Under the pieces are notes generated by a model. The model saw only the letters and a list, made by a program, of their open reading frames with translations. It ran no database searches and was not told the origin of the DNA. Positions 51,891 to 61,090 of a stretch of DNA of 64,000 nucleotides are shown here, piece after piece. The DNA is from Palsa-504 sp963808615 (GTDB taxonomy: Bacteria; Actinomycetota; Actinomycetes; Streptosporangiales; Streptosporangiaceae): contig CAWEGV010000012.1 of assembly GCA_963808615.1 (NCBI GenBank), positions 1,612,001-1,676,000 on the forward strand, written 5' to 3'. A program made the translations under genes and the position numbers. Numbering within the stretch: the first letter of the stretch is position 1; every line of letters starts with the position of its first letter.

Positions 51891-53702
51891 ATGGCTGAGC
51901 TGACGATCCGGCCGGAGGAGATCCGGGACGCGCTGGCGCGTTTTGTCCAGGACTATGAGCCGGAAGGCGCCACCCGGGAAGAGATAGGCACCGTTATCGA
52001 GTGCGGCGACGGCATCGCGCGCGTCGAGGGCCTGCCCTCGGCCATGGCCAGCGAGCTGCTCGAGTTCGAGAACGGCGTCAGGGGCCTGGCGCTCAACCTG
52101 GACGTGCGCGAGATCGGCGTCGTCATCCTCGGCGAGTTCAGTGAGATCGAAGAGGGCCAGCAGGTCAAGCGGACCGGCGAGATCCTCTCCGTGCCGGTCG
52201 GCGACGCCTTCCTCGGCCGCGTGGTCGGGGCGCTCGGCGAGCCGCTGGACGGCAAGGGGCCGATCGAGACCACCGAGCTGCGCGAGCTGGAGACCCAGGC
52301 GCCGTCGGTGGTGCAGCGCCAGCCGGTGAAGGAGCCGCTGCAGACCGGCATCAAGGCCATCGACGCGATGACCGCGATCGGCCGGGGCCAGCGCCAGCTG
52401 ATCATCGGCGACCGGCAGACCGGGAAGACCGCGATCGCCATCGACGCCATCATCAACCAGCGTACGAACTGGGAGTCGGGCGACGAGAAGCTCAAGGTCC
52501 GCTGCGTCTACGTCGCGGTGGGCCAGAGGGGCTCGACGATTGCCTCGGTGCGCGGCGCGCTGGAGGAAGCGGGCGCCATGGAGTACACCACGATCGTGGC
52601 CGCGCCGGCCTCCGACCCGGCTGGCTACAAGTACATCGCGCCGTACACCGGCTCGGCCATCGGCCAGTACTGGATGTATCAGGGCAAGCACGCGCTGATC
52701 ATCTTCGACGACCTCTCCAAGCAGGCCGAGGCGTACCGGGCGATCTCGCTGCTGCTGCGCAGGCCTCCGGGCCGCGAGGCGTACCCGGGCGACGTGTTCT
52801 ACCTGCACTCGCGGCTGCTCGAACGGTGCGCCAAGCTGTCCGACGACCTGGGCGGCGGCTCGCTGACCGGGCTGCCCATCGTCGAGACCAAGGCCAACGA
52901 CATCTCCGCCTACATCCCGACCAATGTCATCTCCATTACCGACGGGCAGATCTACCTCGAGGCCGACCTGTTCAACGCGGGCGTCCGGCCCGCCATCAAC
53001 GTCGGCCGCTCGGTGTCCCGGGTCGGCGGCAACGCGCAGATCAAGGCGATGAAGAAGGTGGCCGGGACCCTGCGGCTCTCCCTGTCGCAGTTCCGCGACC
53101 TGGAGGCGTTCGCCGCGTTCGCGTCCGACCTCGACGCGGCCTCCCGGGCCCAGCTCGACCGCGGCGCCCGGCTGGTCGAGCTGCTCAAGCAGCCGCAGTA
53201 TCAGCCGTTCCCCGTGGAGGACCAGGTCGTGTCGATCTGGGCGGGCGCCGGCGGGTACCTGGACGACGTGCCGCTCGAGGACGTCAGGCGGTTCGAGACC
53301 GACTTCCTGGACTCCCTCAGGCGGCAGCACGCCGGCGTCCTCCAGGCCATCAAGGAGACCCTCGACCTGCCCGAGGAGACGGTCACCGCGCTCAAGGACG
53401 CCATCGAGGACTTCCGCCGTAACTTCGAGACCAGCTCTGGCGAGCTGCTCGTGGGCGAGGACGAGCAGGCCGAAGCGCTGGAAAGCGAGGGAAAGGAAAC
53501 CATCGCCAGGCGCCGTCCGGCGCCGCAGGAGGCAGAGGCAGGCCCGGCGGAGCAGGAGTCAGAGGCAGGCCCGGCGGAGCAGGAGTCAGAGGCAGCCCAG
53601 TCGCCGCAGGCGGCAGAGGGAGCCTCGTCAGAGCAGCCGAACCAGGCAGCCCAGTCGGGGGAGCCGACCCAGGCGGCACCGCAGCCGGAGCCGGAGAAGT
53701 AG
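51891..53702 (+). CDS. atpA: ATP synthase F1 subunit alpha
   Basis: The 603-residue nucleotide-binding subunit has the Walker A IGDRQTGKTAIA (~167-178), a full beta-barrel N-domain and the NVGRSVSRVGG-type arginine finger region (~367). The C-terminal ~65 residues are an acidic Glu/Ala/Gln/Pro tail with two perfect AGPAEQESE repeats; usual alpha subunits end at ~510-550. The first Met at 51891 has AGGCAGG upstream. Confidence 0.93.
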   Translation: MAELTIRPEEIRDALARFVQDYEPEGATREEIGTVIECGDGIARVEGLPSAMASELLEFENGVRGLALNLDVREIGVVILGEFSEIEEGQQVKRTGEILSVPVGDAFLGRVVGALGEPLDGKGPIETTELRELETQAPSVVQRQPVKEPLQTGIKAIDAMTAIGRGQRQLIIGDRQTGKTAIAIDAIINQRTNWESGDEKLKVRCVYVAVGQRGSTIASVRGALEEAGAMEYTTIVAAPASDPAGYKYIAPYTGSAIGQYWMYQGKHALIIFDDLSKQAEAYRAISLLLRRPPGREAYPGDVFYLHSRLLERCAKLSDDLGGGSLTGLPIVETKANDISAYIPTNVISITDGQIYLEADLFNAGVRPAINVGRSVSRVGGNAQIKAMKKVAGTLRLSLSQFRDLEAFAAFASDLDAASRAQLDRGARLVELLKQPQYQPFPVEDQVVSIWAGAGGYLDDVPLEDVRRFETDFLDSLRRQHAGVLQAIKETLDLPEETVTALKDAIEDFRRNFETSSGELLVGEDEQAEALESEGKETIARRRPAPQEAEAGPAEQESEAGPAEQESEAAQSPQAAEGASSEQPNQAAQSGEPTQAAPQPEPEK

Positions 53703-53705
53703 CAG

Positions 53706-54605
53706 ATGGCAGCACAGCTTCGCGTGGTCAGGGGGCGGATTCGCGCGGTACAGTCCATCGCCAAGATCACCCGTGCCCAGGAGCTGATCGCCTCCTCGCG
53801 GATCGTCAGGGCCCAGCAGCGGATGCGCGCCGCCGAACCCTACGCCCGGGAGCTCACTCGCGCGGTGGAGGCGGTGATCAGCCGGTCGACGTCGGTCACC
53901 CACCCGTTCACCACCGAGCCCGAGCATCCGTCGCGCGCCGCGGTGCTGATCTTGACCAGCGACCAGGGCTTCGCCGGCGCCTTCAACGCCAACGTGCTGC
54001 GCGAGTCTGCGCGGCTGCGGCAGCTGCTTCATGACCGGGGCGTCGAGCCGCTGCTCTACGTGGCCGGGCGCAAGGGCATCGGCTGGCACAGGTTCCGCGA
54101 GCTCGACGTGGCCGCCAGCTGGAGCGGCTTTTCGGCCACGCCGACGTACGCCAACGCCCATGAGATCACCACCGCGCTGCTGGAGGCGTTCACCGCGGAC
54201 CAGGACAGCGTCGACGAGATACACCTGGTGGCCACTGACTTCGTCTCCATGCTGACCCAGCGGCCCTCGATCCGCAGGCTGCTGCCGCTGGAGATCGTGG
54301 ACACCGAACAGGAGGGCCCATCCGGGCCGCTGCCGCAGTACGAGTTCGAGCCGTCGCCCGAGGTGGTGCTCGACGCACTGCTGCCGCGGTACGTGGCGAG
54401 CCGGATCTACTACGCGATGCTCGAGTCGGCCGCGGCCGAGCTGGCCTCCCGGCGGCGGGCGATGAAGGCCGCCACCGACAACGCGAACGACCTGATCGAG
54501 ACGCTGACCCGTGAGGCGAACAACGCACGGCAGGCCGAGATCACCCAGGAAATCAGCGAGATCGTCGGCGGCGCAACGCGCTCGCCGCAGCAAGCCAACC
54601 AGTGA
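53706..54605 (+). CDS. atpG: ATP synthase F1 subunit gamma
   Basis: The 299-residue central shaft subunit has the N-terminal helix QLRVVRGRIRAVQSIAKITRA, the LTSDQGFAGAFNANV strand (~80) and the C-terminal helix with LASRRRAMKAATDNANDLIE (~255-275). It starts 3 bp after the atpA stop and is followed by atpD. Confidence 0.95.
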   Translation: MAAQLRVVRGRIRAVQSIAKITRAQELIASSRIVRAQQRMRAAEPYARELTRAVEAVISRSTSVTHPFTTEPEHPSRAAVLILTSDQGFAGAFNANVLRESARLRQLLHDRGVEPLLYVAGRKGIGWHRFRELDVAASWSGFSATPTYANAHEITTALLEAFTADQDSVDEIHLVATDFVSMLTQRPSIRRLLPLEIVDTEQEGPSGPLPQYEFEPSPEVVLDALLPRYVASRIYYAMLESAAAELASRRRAMKAATDNANDLIETLTREANNARQAEITQEISEIVGGATRSPQQANQ

Positions 54606-54618
54606 GTGAGGGAACGAC

Positions 54619-56070
54619 ATGACCACGACCGCGGAAAACATCGCCTCGGGCGGCGAGGCCGTCGCGGGCACCGGCCGGGTCGCGAGGGTCATCGGGCCCG
54701 TCGTGGACGTGGAGTTCCCGGCGGATGAGATGCCGGAGATCTACTACGCGCTGCACGTGGACGTGACGTACGGCGGCCAGACGCGCACGCTGACCCTGGA
54801 GGTCGAGCAGCACGTCGGCGACAACATCGTGCGCGCGATCTCCATGCAGCCCACCGACGGCCTGGTGCGCGGGGCCGAGGTGACCAGCACCGGCGCGCCC
54901 ATCGAGGTCCCGGTGGGTGACGTCACCAAGGGGCACGTGTTCAACGTCCTGGGCGAGACGCTCGACGTGCCGACCTCCTCGCTGCAGATCACCGAGCGCT
55001 GGCCGATCCACCGCGACCCTCCGGCGCTTGACCAGCTCGAGCCGGAGACCCAGATGTTCACCACCGGCATCAAGGTGATCGACCTGCTCACCCCGTACGT
55101 GCTGGGCGGGAAGATCGGGCTGTTCGGCGGGGCGGGCGTGGGCAAGACCGTGCTGATCCAGGAGATGATCCGCCGGGTGGCCCAGAACTTCGGCGGCGTC
55201 TCCTGCTTCGCCGGGGTGGGGGAACGGACCCGCGAGGGCAACGACCTGTTCCTGGAGATGACCGAGTCGGGCGTCATCGCGGACACCGCCCTGGTGTTCG
55301 GCCAGATGGACGAGCCGCCGGGCACCCGGCTGCGCGTCGGGCTGTCCGCGCTGACCATGGCCGAGTACTTCCGCGACGTGCAGAAGCAGGACGTGCTGCT
55401 GTTCATCGACAACATCTTCCGCTTCACCCAGGCGGGCTCCGAGGTGTCCACGCTGCTGGGCCGGATGCCGTCCGCGGTGGGATACCAGCCGACGCTGGCC
55501 GACGAGATGGGTGAGCTCCAGGAGCGGATCACCTCCACCCGCGGCCACTCGATCACCTCCATGCAGGCGATCTACGTGCCCGCGGACGACATCACCGACC
55601 CCGCGCCGCACACCGTGTTCGCGCACCTGGACGCGACGACCACGCTGTCCCGGGCGATCACCGAGCGGGGCATCTACCCGGCGGTGGACCCGCTGGACTC
55701 CACGTCCCGGATCCTGGACGCCAGGTACATCGGCCAGGAGCACTACGACGTGGCCCGCGAAGTGCAGCGGATCTTGCAGCGGTACAAGGAGCTGCAGGAC
55801 ATCATCGCCATCCTCGGCGTCGACGAGCTCGGCGAGGAGGACAAGATCACCGTGCAGCGGGCCAGGCGGATCGAGCGGTTCTTGTCCCAGCCGATGTTCG
55901 TGGCCGAGCAGTTCACCGGGCAGGCGGGTGTCTTCACGCCGCTGGAAGAGACGATCTCCTCGTTCAAGGCGGTCACCGAGGGCAAGTACGACAACCTGCC
56001 CGAGCAGGCGTTCTACATGGTCGGCGGGATCGAGGACGTGGAGGCCAAGGCCAGGGAGCTGGAGCGGTGA
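54619..56070 (+). CDS. atpD: ATP synthase F1 subunit beta
   Basis: The 483-residue catalytic subunit has the P-loop GGAGVGKTVLI (~173-183), the catalytic Glu in GERTREGNDL (~206), and DNIFRFTQAGSEVSTLLGR (~270-288). It hydrolyses or makes ATP at the alpha-beta interface. The 3' end overlaps atpC by 4 bp. Confidence 0.96.
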   Translation: MTTTAENIASGGEAVAGTGRVARVIGPVVDVEFPADEMPEIYYALHVDVTYGGQTRTLTLEVEQHVGDNIVRAISMQPTDGLVRGAEVTSTGAPIEVPVGDVTKGHVFNVLGETLDVPTSSLQITERWPIHRDPPALDQLEPETQMFTTGIKVIDLLTPYVLGGKIGLFGGAGVGKTVLIQEMIRRVAQNFGGVSCFAGVGERTREGNDLFLEMTESGVIADTALVFGQMDEPPGTRLRVGLSALTMAEYFRDVQKQDVLLFIDNIFRFTQAGSEVSTLLGRMPSAVGYQPTLADEMGELQERITSTRGHSITSMQAIYVPADDITDPAPHTVFAHLDATTTLSRAITERGIYPAVDPLDSTSRILDARYIGQEHYDVAREVQRILQRYKELQDIIAILGVDELGEEDKITVQRARRIERFLSQPMFVAEQFTGQAGVFTPLEETISSFKAVTEGKYDNLPEQAFYMVGGIEDVEAKARELER

Positions 56071-56453
56071 CGTTGCATGCGGCGCTGGTCATTCCCGACC
56101 GCGAGCTATGGTCGGGCGAGGCCAGGATCGTGATCGCGAAGACCACCGAGGGCGACCTCGGCGTGCTCACCGGGCACGCGCCGGTGTTCGGCATTCTGGC
56201 CGAGGCCAGCGTGGTCGAGATCCTCACCGAGGACGCCGAGGTCCGGGCCGCGGTCAGCGGCGGGTTCCTCTCGGTGGCGGACGACAGGGTAGCCGTCCTG
56301 GCTGTCGAGGCTCAGCTCGGTGGCGAGGTCAACGTCGAGGAGGCGCGGCAGGAGCTCGCCTCGGCGCTCGCCGAAGCTGTCCCCGGCACCGAGGAGCCGA
56401 CCGCCGTCAAGTACGCCAGGGCCCGGCTGCGGGCCGCAGGCGACCAGGCTTAG
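56067..56453 (+). CDS. atpC: ATP synthase F1 subunit epsilon
   Basis: The 128-residue subunit has the beta-sandwich with RELWSGEARIVIAKTTEGDLG and LTGHAPVFGIL, and a short C-terminal helical hairpin. It modulates F1 activity and links to gamma. GTG 56067 overlaps the atpD stop. This ends the classical atp operon; a DUF2550 gene follows at once. Confidence 0.92.
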   Translation: MTLHAALVIPDRELWSGEARIVIAKTTEGDLGVLTGHAPVFGILAEASVVEILTEDAEVRAAVSGGFLSVADDRVAVLAVEAQLGGEVNVEEARQELASALAEAVPGTEEPTAVKYARARLRAAGDQA

Positions 56454-56458
56454 ACGGC

Positions 56459-56965
56459 GTGGGCGGAGGGCTGGCGCTGGATGCGGCCTGGCTCTTCGCC
56501 GCCTTCTTGGTCCTGCTGGTCGTGGCCGCCTCCGGCATTGCCACCCGGAGGTTCGTGCTCGAGCGCCGCGGCGCCACCGTCGAGTGCGGCCTGCGCAAGA
56601 GCCGCGGGTCGTGGCGGCTGGGCGTTGCGTCCTACCGGCTGGACGAGTTCTGCTGGTTCGGTGTGTTCGGCATCTCGGTGCGCCCCGACGAGGCCTTCTC
56701 CCGCCGTGACCTGGCCGTGGTGTCACGCCGGCCGCCCACGCAAGCCGAGGTATCCATCCTGGGCCCGGGCCGCATCGTGGTGGAATGCCAGCTCGGTGAG
56801 GGCGGAGGGTCCAGGCCGGCTGGCGCCGCTGGCGAAGGCGGCCGCGTCGGCCAGGACCAGCCGGAACGCGCCGTGGAACTGGCCCTGGCCGAGCCGGCGC
56901 TCACCGGCCTGCTGGCCTGGCTCGAAGCCGCGCCCCCCGGCTCCCACCTGGGCGTGGCCCCGTGA
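56459..56965 (+). CDS. DUF2550 family membrane-anchored protein
   Basis: The 168-residue protein has one N-terminal membrane helix (~10-28) and a soluble domain with RGGWRLGVASY-like sequence (RGSWRLGVASYRLDEFCWF). DUF2550 proteins regularly follow atpC in actinobacteria, and their function is unknown. GTG 56459 is 5 bp past the atpC stop. Residues ~118-138 form a Gly-rich linker. Confidence 0.78.
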   Translation: MGGGLALDAAWLFAAFLVLLVVAASGIATRRFVLERRGATVECGLRKSRGSWRLGVASYRLDEFCWFGVFGISVRPDEAFSRRDLAVVSRRPPTQAEVSILGPGRIVVECQLGEGGGSRPAGAAGEGGRVGQDQPERAVELALAEPALTGLLAWLEAAPPGSHLGVAP

Positions 56966-57030
56966 GGTTCCGCGCTCATCGGTGATGAGCTGCCGATGCC
57001 CGGATGGCCGGGAATTACGGTGACGGGGCG

Positions 57031-57633
57031 TCAGTCGCGGTCGCCGCCGGGCTTCCACAGCACGTCGTCGTGGCCCGCGTTGGCCTGGCGGGCCAGGATG
57101 AACAGCAGATCGGACAGCCGGTTGAGGTAACGGGCAGGCAGTGGGCTCAGCGAGTCGCCGTGCTCGCCGGCCGCGGCCCACGCGCTCCGCTCGGCCCTGC
57201 GGGTCACGGTCCGCGCCATGTGCAGCAGTGTCGACCCCGGGCTCCCCCCCGGCAGCAGGAAGCTGCGCAGCGTCGGCAGCGCTTCGTTGTAGGCGTCACA
57301 CTCGGCCTCCAGCCGGGTGATGTACGCGTCGTCGATCCGCAGCGGGGGATAAGGCGGCGGCGAATCGGTGACCGGGTTGGCCAGATCGGCGCCGACGTCG
57401 AAAAGCTCGTTCTGCACCCGGGACAGGAGCCTGGAAAGGTCGGCGGGCAGGTCACCGAAGGTGATCGCCATGCCGATTGCGCAGTTGGCCTCCTCCACGT
57501 CGGCGTAAGCGGCCAGGCGCGGGTCGGTCTTGGCCGTCCGGCTGCCGTCGGCGAGCGCGGTAGTGCCGTCGTCGCCGGTGCGGGTGTAGATGCGGGACAG
57601 CACGACCGGGTTTTCGCTGCGGTTACGCGACAT
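57031..57633 (-). CDS. cob(I)alamin adenosyltransferase, PduO type
   Basis: The 200-residue enzyme transfers adenosyl from ATP to cob(I)alamin. It has the N-terminal YTRTGDDGTTAL motif (~16-27), YADVEEANCAIG (~43), and the C-terminal RAERSAWAA and LNRLSDLLFILAR blocks (~170-185), typical of PduO. It faces the DUF2550 gene convergently with a 65-bp gap. Confidence 0.9.
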   Translation of the reverse strand: MSRNRSENPVVLSRIYTRTGDDGTTALADGSRTAKTDPRLAAYADVEEANCAIGMAITFGDLPADLSRLLSRVQNELFDVGADLANPVTDSPPPYPPLRIDDAYITRLEAECDAYNEALPTLRSFLLPGGSPGSTLLHMARTVTRRAERSAWAAAGEHGDSLSPLPARYLNRLSDLLFILARQANAGHDDVLWKPGGDRD

Positions 57634-57827
57634 GAATCCACCCTAAGGGACCCCGCGCGCCCTCCCGTGCCCCGAGCCGCCCCACCCGCGCCGCGCACCG
57701 AATCGCCCAACGCGCGCCCCGATCCCCAACCGCCCAGACAGCCCCAGGGTGCTCAAGTGCCCCCGCGCATCCCGCCGGACCACCACCGCGGGTTATTGTT
57801 CCCTTTGTCCCCGAGGAGGAGAGCGCC

Positions 57828-59489
57828 GTGTATGACTTCATCATCGTCGGCGCCGGCAGCGCGGGCTGCGTCCTGGCGGCGCGGCTATCCGCCGACGCCA
57901 GCGTCAGCGTCCTGCTCCTGGAGGCCGGCCCGTCCGATGACGCCGACGAGATCCATGCCCCGGCCGCGCTGAGCAGGCTGTTCCAGACGGCCTACGACTG
58001 GAACTACACGACCGTCCCGCAGCACCGCGCGGCCGGGCGGTCGATCTACTGGCCCCGCGGCAAGGTGCTGGGCGGCTCATCCTCGATGAACGCGATGATC
58101 TACATCCGCGGCAGCCGTCACGACTTCCGGACCTGGCGGGATGAGCACGGCTGCACGGGCTGGGGCTATGAGGACCTGATGCCCTACTTCCGCCGGGCCG
58201 AGGACAATTCGCGCGGAGCCTCCCCCTACCACGGCACGGGCGGCCCGCTGAGGGTAAGCGACCTGCGATACAAGTCACAAGCCTGCCGAGCGTTCATCGC
58301 GTCGGCTCAGGAGCAGGGCGCCACGGCCAACAACGACTTCAACGGGGCCAGCCAGGATGGCGTCGGGTGGTATCAGGTCACTCAGCGCAAGGGGCGCCGG
58401 TGCTCGGCTGCTGCCGCGTACCTTCGCCCGGCCATGTCCCGGCCGAACCTCACCGTGCACACCGATGCCCTGGTGACCAAGATCCTCATCGAGGGCGGAC
58501 GGGCCACCGGCGTGAGCTACCTGCACCAGGGTGAGAGCGAGACCGCGCAGACCAGCGGGGAGGTCATCCTGTGCGGCGGCGCGGTCAACAGCCCGCAACT
58601 GCTGATGCTGTCCGGCGTGGGCCCGGCCGATCACCTGATCGAGATGGGAATCGACGTGGTGGCCGACAGCCCGGGCGTCGGCGCGAACCTGTCCGATCAT
58701 CCGGTGCTGCCCGTCGTCTGGTCCACGCCGAAGATCCGCGGCCTGTGGGAGAAGACCGGCAACGCGGGCGCGCTGCGCTGGAAACTCACCCACCGCGGCC
58801 CGGTGGCCAGCAACGTGGCGGAGTCGGGCGGCTTTGCCCACTCCGAGCCCGGGCTGCCCGCGCCGGACCTGCAGCTGCATGTGCTGCCCGCGCCGTACCG
58901 CGACCAGGGCCTGGCCGACCCGGCCCAGCGGGGAATGTCGGTGCTGGTCGCGCTGGTCGACGTGAAGAGCCGGGGCCGGATCAGGCTGCGCAGCGCCGAT
59001 CCCAGGCACCGGCCGGCCATCGATCCCGGCTACCTGTCCGACGCCCGCGACGCCCGGGCCCTGGTCGCGGGGCTGAAGATGGCCAGGGAGTTCGTCACGG
59101 CCCGGCCGATGGCGGCGATCTGCAAGACCGAGCTCGCGCCCGGCCCGCACGTCCGCTCCGATACCGAACTCCTCGACTACGTACGGGCCAGCGTGGCCAC
59201 CCTCTACCATCCCGTCGGCACCTGCGCGATGGGCAGCGGGTCGCGCTGGGGCAGCGTGGTCGACCCCGAGCTGCGGGTGCGCGGGGTCACCGGCCTGCGC
59301 GTAGTCGACGCCTCGGTGATGCCCACCGTGCCCCGGGGCAATACCAACGCGCCCACGATCGCGATCGCCGAGCGCGCCGCCGACCTGATTGCCGGCCGTG
59401 CCCCGCTCGCCCCGGCCGACCCCGCCGATCCGGTCGACGCCATCGCCATCGCCGGCGACGCCGTAGGTTCGCCCGCCCCCGGCGACTAG
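57828..59489 (+). CDS. GMC family FAD oxidoreductase
   Basis: The 553-residue enzyme is choline/alcohol-dehydrogenase-like. It has the FAD motif IIVGAGSAGCVLAARL (~4-19), GMC signature 1 in PRGKVLGGSSSMNAMIY (~79-95), signature 2 GGAVNSPQLLMLSGVGP (~249-265), the active-site His in LYHPVGTCAMG (~463) and NTNAPTIAIAERAADLI near the end. It oxidises an alcohol substrate that is not predictable. GTG 57828 has GAGGAG upstream. The convergent aldehyde dehydrogenase could act on the product. Confidence 0.85.
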   Translation: MYDFIIVGAGSAGCVLAARLSADASVSVLLLEAGPSDDADEIHAPAALSRLFQTAYDWNYTTVPQHRAAGRSIYWPRGKVLGGSSSMNAMIYIRGSRHDFRTWRDEHGCTGWGYEDLMPYFRRAEDNSRGASPYHGTGGPLRVSDLRYKSQACRAFIASAQEQGATANNDFNGASQDGVGWYQVTQRKGRRCSAAAAYLRPAMSRPNLTVHTDALVTKILIEGGRATGVSYLHQGESETAQTSGEVILCGGAVNSPQLLMLSGVGPADHLIEMGIDVVADSPGVGANLSDHPVLPVVWSTPKIRGLWEKTGNAGALRWKLTHRGPVASNVAESGGFAHSEPGLPAPDLQLHVLPAPYRDQGLADPAQRGMSVLVALVDVKSRGRIRLRSADPRHRPAIDPGYLSDARDARALVAGLKMAREFVTARPMAAICKTELAPGPHVRSDTELLDYVRASVATLYHPVGTCAMGSGSRWGSVVDPELRVRGVTGLRVVDASVMPTVPRGNTNAPTIAIAERAADLIAGRAPLAPADPADPVDAIAIAGDAVGSPAPGD

Positions 59490-59510
59490 CGAGCCCGCCG
59501 CCCCCGGCCC

Positions 59511-61019
59511 CTAGTGAGCCCGGTGCTGCGAGCCCCGCGGCCGGTACAGCCGCCCGTGCAGCAGCGTCACCAAGGTGACGATGCGGCGCATGTCCCGGTC
59601 GGTCCGCCGGAACGTCAGCAGGTTGATCAGCGGCCGCATCCGCTGCCGCGTGATGGCCTTGGCCCGGCTGAACTCGCGCAGCCCGTCCGCGCCGTGGATG
59701 CGCCCGAACCCCGACTCGCCCACTCCGCCGAACGGCAGCGCGGGCACGATCGCGAAGCCGATCACCGAGTTGACCGAGGTCATCCCGCTGCGCAGCGACC
59801 GGGCCGCCGCCATGGCCGCCGAACGATCCTTGGCGAACACCGCCGACCCCAGCCCGTACTTGCCCGCGTTGGCGTACGACACCGCCTCGGCCATGTTGGC
59901 CACCGGCGTCACCGTCACCGTGGGCCCGAACGTCTCCTCGGTCACGGCCGTGCTGGTCTCGGGCACGTCGGTCAGGACCACCGGCCGCACGTACGGGGCC
60001 GCCACCGCGTCCGGGCCGCCCACCGCCGGCCGCCCGCCTCCGGCCAGCGCGTCGGCCACGTGCTTGGCCACCACTTCGGTCTGCGACGGCAAGGTCATCG
60101 GCCCGTACGCGGCCCCCGGGTCGAACCCCGGGCGCAGCCCGGACACCCGCTGGGCCAGCCGCTCGAGGAAGGTGTGGTACACGTCCTGGGCCACGTACAC
60201 GCGCTCGATGCCGACGCAGGTCTGCCCCGCGTTGGACATCGCTCCCCAGGCGGTGGCGTCGGCCGCCGCGTCCAGGTCGGCGTCTGCGCCGACCAGCAGC
60301 GCGTCCTTGCCGCCGCATTCGGCCAGCACCGGAGTCAGGGTGTCCGCCGCGGCCGCCATCACCTTCCGCGCCGTGCCCGACGACCCGGTGAAGGCGATCT
60401 TGGCCACTCCGCTGCGGGCCAGCGCCTCCCCGGTCGACCCCGCCCCGGTGACCAGCTGCAGCACGGGTGAGGTGTTCCCGAACACCTTCAGCGCCTCGCC
60501 GAACGACCCGACCAGCCACGCTCCGGTCGCCGGGGTCTGCTCGGACGGCTTGAACACCACCGCGTTCCCGGCGGCCAGCGCGTAGGCGATCGAGCCCACC
60601 GGGGTGAACACCGGGTAGTTCCACGGCCCGATCACGCCCACCACGCCGAGCGGCAGGTACTCCACGGTGGAGGCCTGGTTGATGGCCGCCAGCCCGCTGC
60701 GCACCCGGCGCGGGCGCAGCACCCGGCGGGCGTGCCGAGCCGCCCAGTCGATGTGCAGCACAGCCAGGATGATCTCCAGCCTGGCGTCGTCGAGCGGCTT
60801 GCCGGTTTCCTCGTGCATCAGCTGGGCGAGCCGTTCCATGTACCTGACCAGGTGCGACTTCCAGGCCAGCAGCCGGATCCGCCGTCCGGACCAGCCGAGC
60901 CCCGACCACCACACCGCCGCCTCGCGGGCCTTCGCCACCGCCGCATCGACCTCGCGGCGTCCATGCACCGGGAAGGTGGCCAGCACCTCGCCGGTCGCCG
61001 GGTTGACTGTCTCAAGCAT
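59511..61019 (-). CDS. aldehyde dehydrogenase (succinate-semialdehyde type)
   Basis: The 502-residue NAD(P)-dependent enzyme has GPWNYPVFTPVGSIAYALAA (~125), GSSGTARKVMAAA cofactor motif (~210), ECGGKDALLV with the general-base Glu (~235) and the catalytic Cys in NAGQTCVGIERVYV (~270). Its C-terminal helix may associate with membrane. The start MLETVNP at 61019 is chosen by homology to SSADH starts. It is convergent with the GMC gene, suggesting a two-step alcohol-to-acid pathway, and divergent from the next gene. Confidence 0.85.
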   Translation of the reverse strand: MLETVNPATGEVLATFPVHGRREVDAAVAKAREAAVWWSGLGWSGRRIRLLAWKSHLVRYMERLAQLMHEETGKPLDDARLEIILAVLHIDWAARHARRVLRPRRVRSGLAAINQASTVEYLPLGVVGVIGPWNYPVFTPVGSIAYALAAGNAVVFKPSEQTPATGAWLVGSFGEALKVFGNTSPVLQLVTGAGSTGEALARSGVAKIAFTGSSGTARKVMAAAADTLTPVLAECGGKDALLVGADADLDAAADATAWGAMSNAGQTCVGIERVYVAQDVYHTFLERLAQRVSGLRPGFDPGAAYGPMTLPSQTEVVAKHVADALAGGGRPAVGGPDAVAAPYVRPVVLTDVPETSTAVTEETFGPTVTVTPVANMAEAVSYANAGKYGLGSAVFAKDRSAAMAAARSLRSGMTSVNSVIGFAIVPALPFGGVGESGFGRIHGADGLREFSRAKAITRQRMRPLINLLTFRRTDRDMRRIVTLVTLLHGRLYRPRGSQHRAH

Positions 61020-61090
61020 CGCTGACCAGTAAAGCACCGCCCGCCCCCGCGAAGCTACGCTGGGGCCAACACCGAACCAGGGGGACCCGC

